Shown here piece by piece: positions 32,413-36,557 of a DNA stretch of 36,557 nucleotides; position 1 is the first letter of the stretch, and each line of letters starts with the position of its first letter. The stretch spans positions 1 through 36,557 of the IMG/VR virus record IMGVR_UViG_3300017598_001498; one strand, given 5' to 3'. The stretch comes from a virus. A program made the translations under genes and the position numbers. Below the pieces are notes generated by a model, which worked only from the letters and a program-made list of their open reading frames with translations, ran no database searches and was not told where the DNA came from.

Positions 32413-32415
32413 TTA

Positions 32416-32748
32416 TTATTTAAACCCTTTAATTTCTCGTAAAGCCTCTTCCCCACTACCAAGTTTAACTAAAACTGAACCCACATCACCTGTGAAATGA
32501 TTTCCTGATACATATGTAAGCGCAATTAATGATAACATTTTGATAATACCAGATTGTGTTTTTACACATTTCATGGTAGTTTGCAGCATTTTTCTTAAGT
32601 TTTCTTCTGAAGGATTGTTAATTACTGAATCACAAACTTTATCTAAACCGGTTTCCATTTTTTCAGTTTGATCTAACGCGCCCAGCAAAGATTTAAGTAT
32701 ACCTTCTTTGTTTTTTAGCATTCGCATAAATAAATTAGCGTCAACCAT
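32416..32748 (-). CDS. Phage structural-region protein, unknown
   Basis: A 110-residue, mostly helical protein whose ATG begins 1 base after the previous stop. It reads MVDANLFMRMLKNKEGILKSLLGALDQ, with a hydrophobic stretch IIKMLSLIALTYVSG that may be a buried helix. It lies between head-tail connector and gp10-like genes. No family is recognised. Confidence 0.5.
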   Translation of the reverse strand: MVDANLFMRMLKNKEGILKSLLGALDQTEKMETGLDKVCDSVINNPSEENLRKMLQTTMKCVKTQSGIIKMLSLIALTYVSGNHFTGDVGSVLVKLGSGEEALREIKGFK

Positions 32749-32749
32749 T

Positions 32750-33331
32750 TCAAACGCCCCTAACCTGAACTTTATGCAGTATGCCTATTGCATCAGGCTT
32801 TACAGTTTCAACATTTTCAATCAGCCAATTATTTGAGTCAATAGTTATAATATCTCCAGATTCAGGATAAATTGCCAAATTATAAGCCGGAATTATAAGC
32901 CTCTTATCACCTTGCTTAATTAAAGTTCCGTCAATATGCTTTAAAAGGTAATTTGTTATCAAAGCGTATGTTGGGTACTCAGCATCCTGAGAAACCAGAT
33001 AAATAGATACGTTATCATTATGGGTAGCTTTGTTTGTCCCTCCATTGCCTCGGACTAAACTGTTTAAAATATTTCCTGTTATGGAATCATATGCAATCTC
33101 TTCATTATCAATCCAAATAACACCGCTATCATAAAAAGCTTGAGATGGATCTTTAATATTTAATGAGGTTACTAAATCATCTATTGATCCATCTAATTGA
33201 GCCTCAGCATAAACTTCGACACCTATAATAGGATTATGGGCTCTTGATCGCTTCCTTTTAATCGCTATTTCAACACCATTTTCTTTAATATCTTCATATA
33301 CGTCAATAGCCTCTTGCGTAAAATCGCCCAT
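32750..33331 (-). CDS. Head-tail connector/completion protein
   Basis: A 193-residue protein from ATG 33331 (GAGG 8 bases upstream, 1 base after the previous stop); the longer frame from 33379 runs inside the previous gene. It begins GDFTQEAIDVYEDIKENGVEIAIKRKR and ends IITIDSNNWLIENVETVKPDAIGILHKVQVRGV, the typical C-terminal half of phage head-completion proteins. The centre has an inserted domain of ~90 residues (SIDDLVTSLNIKDPSQAFYD...NDNVSIYLVSQ), also seen in style in the tail-tip gene. Confidence 0.55.
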   Translation of the reverse strand: MGDFTQEAIDVYEDIKENGVEIAIKRKRSRAHNPIIGVEVYAEAQLDGSIDDLVTSLNIKDPSQAFYDSGVIWIDNEEIAYDSITGNILNSLVRGNGGTNKATHNDNVSIYLVSQDAEYPTYALITNYLLKHIDGTLIKQGDKRLIIPAYNLAIYPESGDIITIDSNNWLIENVETVKPDAIGILHKVQVRGV

Positions 33332-33332
33332 G

Positions 33333-33833
33333 TTAGCCTCTACCCAACTCGACGATGTTTCTTGGATAAACCAAACCAATAAGTAGGCTGTTTATCGACC
33401 TGTAAGAATCTAAAACAGGAACCTTGTCAAAGTATTCAGTCTCCAAAACATCTATTTTTTTTCTTTTCACATATCTTTTTTTATTTACATCCGGTAATAA
33501 TGACCAAGGATTAATTAATTCTCTATAAGTAGCTTCATTCTGCGCTTTCTTTAGATTAATAGGTATTTTATCGTGACCAATTGCGTATCCATCACGGTCA
33601 GTCATGTTTATACGTGGAAACTGCGTAGCCTGATCTTCGCTTGCCCTTTTTCCGTAAAAATTCCTCGATTCAATATAAATCATGCCTCTATGTTTAGCTT
33701 CTTCAATCTTTGTATTATCCGTATAAGCTGAAATATCATGCCCGTAGAAAGCACAATGATCCTTGAAATCTTGAACAGAATTATAGGAATTTGCATTTTC
33801 GATTATTTGACCCGTTTCTACTATGATTGCCAT
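33333..33833 (-). CDS. DnaT-like head-tail connector protein
   Basis: A 166-residue protein with AGGTG before ATG. The pattern MAIIVETGQIIENANSYNSVQDFKDHCAF, then AKHRGMIYIESRNFYGKRASEDQATQFPRINMTDRDGYAI and ELINPWSLLPDVNKKRYVKRKKID, ...DSYRSINSLLIGL matches the phage family labelled 'DnaT-like ssDNA binding protein' in databases. By genome position these act as head-tail adaptors (gp6-like). The 'ssDNA binding' name is by annotation, not proof. It precedes the completion protein at 32750. Confidence 0.7.
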   Translation of the reverse strand: MAIIVETGQIIENANSYNSVQDFKDHCAFYGHDISAYTDNTKIEEAKHRGMIYIESRNFYGKRASEDQATQFPRINMTDRDGYAIGHDKIPINLKKAQNEATYRELINPWSLLPDVNKKRYVKRKKIDVLETEYFDKVPVLDSYRSINSLLIGLVYPRNIVELGRG

Positions 33834-33858
33834 TGTTCACCTAATATCTAATTTTGTA

Positions 33859-34137
33859 TTATTTTTCCTTTTTAGCGACATCGAACTTTTTGAAATCTTC
33901 TTTTGTAGCTTCTTCTAAAGATTTCAGCATTTCAGCCATATCTTGTTTTGTGAATTTTATTTTCTTAGCTCCGCAATGGCATAATCCGCCACCGCCATTC
34001 TTAGGATTATTTGGGCAGCTCAGACAAGGTGGAGTAGTCATCCAATTAGGATAAAACTGTTTGATGTTTTTACATTCGCAGTATTCGTTAAAAGGTGAAT
34101 TGATTTTCCCGCATTTAGGACATTCCCAACCTTGCAT
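33859..34137 (-). CDS. Cysteine-rich zinc-ribbon phage protein
   Basis: A 92-residue protein (AAGGGAT before ATG). It has MQGWECPKCGKINSPFNEYCECKN, a zinc-ribbon half, and then CLSCPNNPKNGGGGLCHCGAKK. In all there are nine Cys in ~57 residues, enough for two zinc sites. The C-terminal half is charged and helical. Such small Cys-rich proteins lie near capsid genes in several phages. Function is unknown. Confidence 0.6.
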   Translation of the reverse strand: MQGWECPKCGKINSPFNEYCECKNIKQFYPNWMTTPPCLSCPNNPKNGGGGLCHCGAKKIKFTKQDMAEMLKSLEEATKEDFKKFDVAKKEK

Positions 34138-34201
34138 TGTTTCTATCCCTTCTAACAGATAAACTCGTTAAAGCTATCAAACCGGCTATCTTTGACCCCA
34201 T

Positions 34202-34365
34202 TTAAAAATTAGCCGCTCTAAATCTGTTTCCGACAACATTGATTTCGTAATAAGACGTGCTAACAAACACATTCTCCAGTATAATAATTTTGTTTGTATC
34301 TTTAAAACAACAGTTTCCGCTACCGCTATTACCAACCTACCACCGGCTACTATAAAATTTCCCAT
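34202..34365 (-). pseudogene. Small frame-disrupted phage gene
   Basis: ATG 34365 (AAGGA upstream) reads MGNFIVAGGRLV; in another frame the sequence becomes natural: GSGNCCFKDTNKIIILENVF and VSTSYYEINVVGNRFRAANF, ending in TAA 34204-34202. The total is 164 bases, one short of a multiple of three, so one missing base would restore a ~54-residue protein. It looks like a real gene with a frameshift or a sequence error; the zero frame alone (59 codons, stop further on) has poor codon use. No function is known. Confidence 0.4.
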
Positions 34366-34394
34366 TATTTTCCTTAAGTAAGTCCAATGAAGGG

Positions 34395-34422
34395 AGGAAC
34401 AACCGTTGTTACGGTCGTTCCT
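34395..34422 (-). other. Strong intercistronic hairpin
   Basis: AGGAAC-a-ACCGT-tgtt-ACGGT-c-GTTCCT: an 11-bp stem with one internal mismatch, 10 bases after the stop of the gene at 34432. There is no T-run on the minus strand, so it is more likely an mRNA-processing or stability element than a terminator. Confidence 0.5.
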
Positions 34423-34431
34423 ATAAAACCC

Positions 34432-34656
34432 TTATATTTTTTCCTTGAAATATTTTTTTGGAATATACTCATCATGCTCAAAAATTACGATATCACCCCG
34501 TTTGCATTTTAAAGCTCTTGAAGATAAAAAACATTCAGATTTACAAATCATTGTTATTTGTTTTGTTTCCGCTTCTTCAACAACTGGTTCTTCTTTAACT
34601 TCAGGCTCTTTGGCTTCTTCTTTAGCCTTCTTATTAGTTTTCTTCTTTCCCGTCAT
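34432..34656 (-). CDS. Small acidic/basic phage protein
   Basis: A 74-residue protein with GGAGGTG before ATG. It has an N-terminal low-complexity stretch of Lys/Glu (KKKTNKKAKEEAKEPEVKEE...). Then QITMICKSECFLSSRALKCKRGD and DEYIPKKYFKEK form a compact ~40-residue conserved-looking domain with two cysteines. It lies between the decoration protein and the Cys-rich genes. It probably belongs to the capsid region; the family is not recognised. Confidence 0.6.
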   Translation of the reverse strand: MTGKKKTNKKAKEEAKEPEVKEEPVVEEAETKQITMICKSECFLSSRALKCKRGDIVIFEHDEYIPKKYFKEKI

Positions 34657-34680
34657 GACGCACCTCCCTTAATTGACTAA

Positions 34681-35082
34681 TTAACTATCTTGAGCGATAT
34701 CTAGCCAACTATCAATAGAGCCTGCGGTCATAGCTCCGGTTACAATAGAATAAACCATTTTTAAAAATTGTTTAAGATTATTTCCAGGAAGAGACATATT
34801 AAATAAGTCCTTTCCCGGTACTAAATCAGCCGCGGGGAAAACACCTGATTTAATAACATCTTCCCAGGGACCTGTATTGGAATCGCCATGTTGAAGTGTT
34901 GCCTGTAATGTTCCTCCCGCGCCAGTTGCAAACTGAGTTCCAACTTTCGCATGAACATTAACAGGGTTGCCTTTGCCTAAATCCTCAGTTCCTAAATCAA
35001 GAATATTTGCACTATCATGATCGCCAATAGCAGTTTCTTCCTGATTGTCTGAAAATTCGAGTTCTGCATCTAAAATAGACAT
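34681..35082 (-). CDS. Bbp16-like capsid decoration/cement protein
   Basis: A 133-residue protein with GGAGG before ATG. It has MSILDAELEFSDNQEETAIGDHDSANILDLG, then KGNPVNVHAKVGTQFATGAGGTLQATLQHGD and GPWEDVIKSG...PGKDLFNMSLPGNNLKQFLKMVYSI. This matches the small beta-barrel 'Bbp16' family named after Bordetella phage BPP-1. Family members stabilise or decorate capsids. Position directly after the major capsid gene supports it. Confidence 0.7.
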   Translation of the reverse strand: MSILDAELEFSDNQEETAIGDHDSANILDLGTEDLGKGNPVNVHAKVGTQFATGAGGTLQATLQHGDSNTGPWEDVIKSGVFPAADLVPGKDLFNMSLPGNNLKQFLKMVYSIVTGAMTAGSIDSWLDIAQDS

Positions 35083-35164
35083 ATTAAGCCTCCATATATT
35101 TTTTTATCATTTTTTTCATGTATCCTGTGGTGGTTAATGTTTTAAATCTTTTTTTTAATCTAAA

Positions 35165-36115
35165 TTACGCTACAACAGCAGTTTCACTATCTAAAATCGA
35201 ATCCACTTGACGAGTTGCAATACCTCTAAAATCCATCTGAGGTCGGCCAAATGGGTTATCTGCATTGTAATTTACATTAGTTTTATCCATGGCGTTTATA
35301 TCCATCTGTGCGAGTATAGTTTTATTTGCATATATAACCGCGCCTGATCCGCCCATAGGCATTTCTCTTAAAGCTTTAACCAATACCTGTGGATCAAAGA
35401 TATTACTTGAACCTGCGGTTTCAATATTGCAAATTCTTTGTATACATCGGTCGTCCCTAATTACTAATCCTGGTTTTACTTTAAAATGTGATTGAAATAC
35501 TTTATACGGATTTTTATCTTCATCATAAACAGTTATTAAACCATCGTCTGTGTGAGTTATACCGATTGTTTCACTGTTTTTTGGATAGACCATATGAACT
35601 TTATCCTCTCCCCATTGAACAACCCAGATTGAAGTTAAATCATTGCCGCTACCTCCAGCATTAAGAACATTAGCTAAATCAATAGAATTATACCTGGTCG
35701 CAAGACCATTAATTTCTTCGGGGTTGCCTTTTCTATTCCCATAAATAAGCGTACTAGCTAATGTTTGACCTAAACCTTCAATGAATGCCAAATCTTCACT
35801 TAATCTAAAAGCTGGTTTATCGGGAGCTAAATCAACTACAGCTTCATCAACTTGTGAAAATGCCTCTAACATCCCGATCCCTTCAGTCAATTGACCAGTA
35901 TCGGATTTTTCTCTTTTAACTCCCTTGTTGACTTTTCTCCATGACCCGGTAGGTAGATTTTTTCTTTTAGTGGTTATATGCGAAGTCGGACCATTCGCTC
36001 GTACCCAAATTGCATCATCAAGTATTGCATTATCTTTATTTAAAACTTCGGCAATTTTCGCAATTGCTCCGTTTTCAGTTCTTTTTGCCAGAGATAATAA
36101 AGTCATACTCTCCAT
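35165..36115 (-). CDS. Major capsid protein (HK97 fold, GP7-like)
   Basis: A 316-residue protein, AAGGAGAT 7 bases before ATG. It has MTLLSLAKRTENGAIAKIAEVL, the LPTGSWRKVNKGV segment, SDTGQLTEGIGMLEAFSQVDEAVVDLA, LAFIEGLGQTLASTLIYGN, and the C-terminal FRGIATRQVDSILDSETAV ('i.....d.l..sE..v'). This arrangement fits the short HK97-fold capsids of the epsilon15 gp7 type. Its neighbours (scaffold-like gene before, Bbp16-like gene after) support it. Confidence 0.82.
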   Translation of the reverse strand: MESMTLLSLAKRTENGAIAKIAEVLNKDNAILDDAIWVRANGPTSHITTKRKNLPTGSWRKVNKGVKREKSDTGQLTEGIGMLEAFSQVDEAVVDLAPDKPAFRLSEDLAFIEGLGQTLASTLIYGNRKGNPEEINGLATRYNSIDLANVLNAGGSGNDLTSIWVVQWGEDKVHMVYPKNSETIGITHTDDGLITVYDEDKNPYKVFQSHFKVKPGLVIRDDRCIQRICNIETAGSSNIFDPQVLVKALREMPMGGSGAVIYANKTILAQMDINAMDKTNVNYNADNPFGRPQMDFRGIATRQVDSILDSETAVVA

Positions 36116-36142
36116 TTTTTAATCTCCTTTTTATTAAAAATT

Positions 36143-36557
36143 TTATCCCCCATCCATCGATGGGTACATAGTTTTTGTTACACTTTCTTTTGGAGCATTA
36201 GGATTTGAAGGGAAATCGCCCGAACCTGGTACGGCTGAGTTTTTCAATAGCTGGTCTTTATCTGAATCATAATTCACAAGAATTCCTAAAGCTTCTTCGA
36301 GATCAGCTTCTTCTCCCACACGCAATTTTGACATTACTTTTTCACCATGTTTGGGTCCGCCTAAATAAAAAGACGTAACCAACCAATTCCCGCTATCATC
36401 TTTTTCCAATTTAATGTTATCGGAAAAATATTTATAAGCCGCTTTTGAGGTCATGTTTAACTTATCTTTGACGAAATTAGATGAGCCAAATTTTTCTCGT
36501 ACCATAAAATCATAAATTTTATCTTCGAGAGATTTGATTGACTTATCATCTTCGTCT
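36143..36557 (-). CDS. Putative scaffold/head assembly protein (partial)
   Basis: The minus-strand frame is open from the window edge, past an internal ATG at 36505, to a stop at 36143. Visible residues include DEDDKSIKSLEDKIYDFMVREKF, TSKAAYKYFSDNIKL and YPSMDGG at the C-terminus. It is acidic, helical, and directly precedes the capsid gene by 27 bases, the normal position of a scaffolding protein. Most of the N-terminus is probably outside the window, so family identity cannot be set. Confidence 0.5.
   Translation of the reverse strand, partial: DEDDKSIKSLEDKIYDFMVREKFGSSNFVKDKLNMTSKAAYKYFSDNIKLEKDDSGNWLVTSFYLGGPKHGEKVMSKLRVGEEADLEEALGILVNYDSDKDQLLKNSAVPGSGDFPSNPNAPKESVTKTMYPSMDGG

Noticed and set aside
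1-36557. CRISPR arrays, rRNA, tRNA, integrase or complete IS elements
   Set aside because: No regularly spaced repeats, cloverleaf, integrase or intact transposase frame was found on either strand.

Overview
The window is A+T-rich DNA from a Gram-negative bacterium, most likely a member of the Desulfobacterota (Desulfobacterales-like). That assignment rests on gene style only: orphan periplasmic SBP_bac_3 proteins, a CsgG/PEGA/formylglycine-generating-enzyme-fold surface protein, and several HU/IHF paralogues. It falls into three parts.

(1) Left edge, 1-1.7 kb: a phage-type immunity module on the minus strand. It holds a BRO-N antirepressor running off the window, a ribbon-helix-helix (RHH) gene upstream of it, and a second, divergent RHH gene. 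The layout recalls the arc/mnt/ant (immI) region of phage P22. A strong inverted repeat lies between the RHH and antirepressor genes, and a candidate structured RNA lies at 1.54-1.67 kb.

(2) Accessory block, 2-9.7 kb, nearly all plus strand: two orphan solute-binding proteins, a secreted endonuclease/exonuclease/phosphatase-fold protein, a DnaJ-type zinc mini-protein, two HU/IHF genes, a lipoprotein, a broken small gene and a caspase-like fragment. Its most striking member is the 540-residue protein at 4502-6124. Its last ~100 bp switch abruptly to high G+C and have the codon pattern of a diversity-generating retroelement (DGR) variable region: twelve NNC codons at exposed C-type-lectin positions. 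No reverse transcriptase or template repeat is in the window, so this would be a remote target.

(3) Prophage late region, 36.5-9.8 kb, minus strand, read right to left: scaffold-like gene (cut by the window edge), major capsid, Bbp16-like decoration protein, small Cys-rich genes, head-tail connector genes, tail terminator, tail tube, tail assembly chaperones G/GT with a canonical -1 frameshift site (G_GGA_AAC), an 1819-residue tape measure, tail-tip proteins, fibre/adhesin genes, a putative TIM-barrel protein, an unusual Cache-like sensor plus STAS-like pair, DUF5675 and a 3TM holin. No sheath gene is seen, so a long non-contractile tail is expected. Terminase and portal would lie beyond the right edge.

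The late operon is interrupted at 29.8-31.3 kb by a foreign plus-strand segment. It carries a G+C-rich SAM methyltransferase, a remnant of an HU gene 3' end that matches the intact HU gene at 6.9-7.2 kb (41/46 bases, with conserved downstream spacing), and an attC-like end. A 17-bp exact repeat is shared between this insert and the accessory block. This links the insert to the same pool of mobile accessory DNA. A promoter followed at once by a strong terminator sits between the insert and the tail-tube gene.
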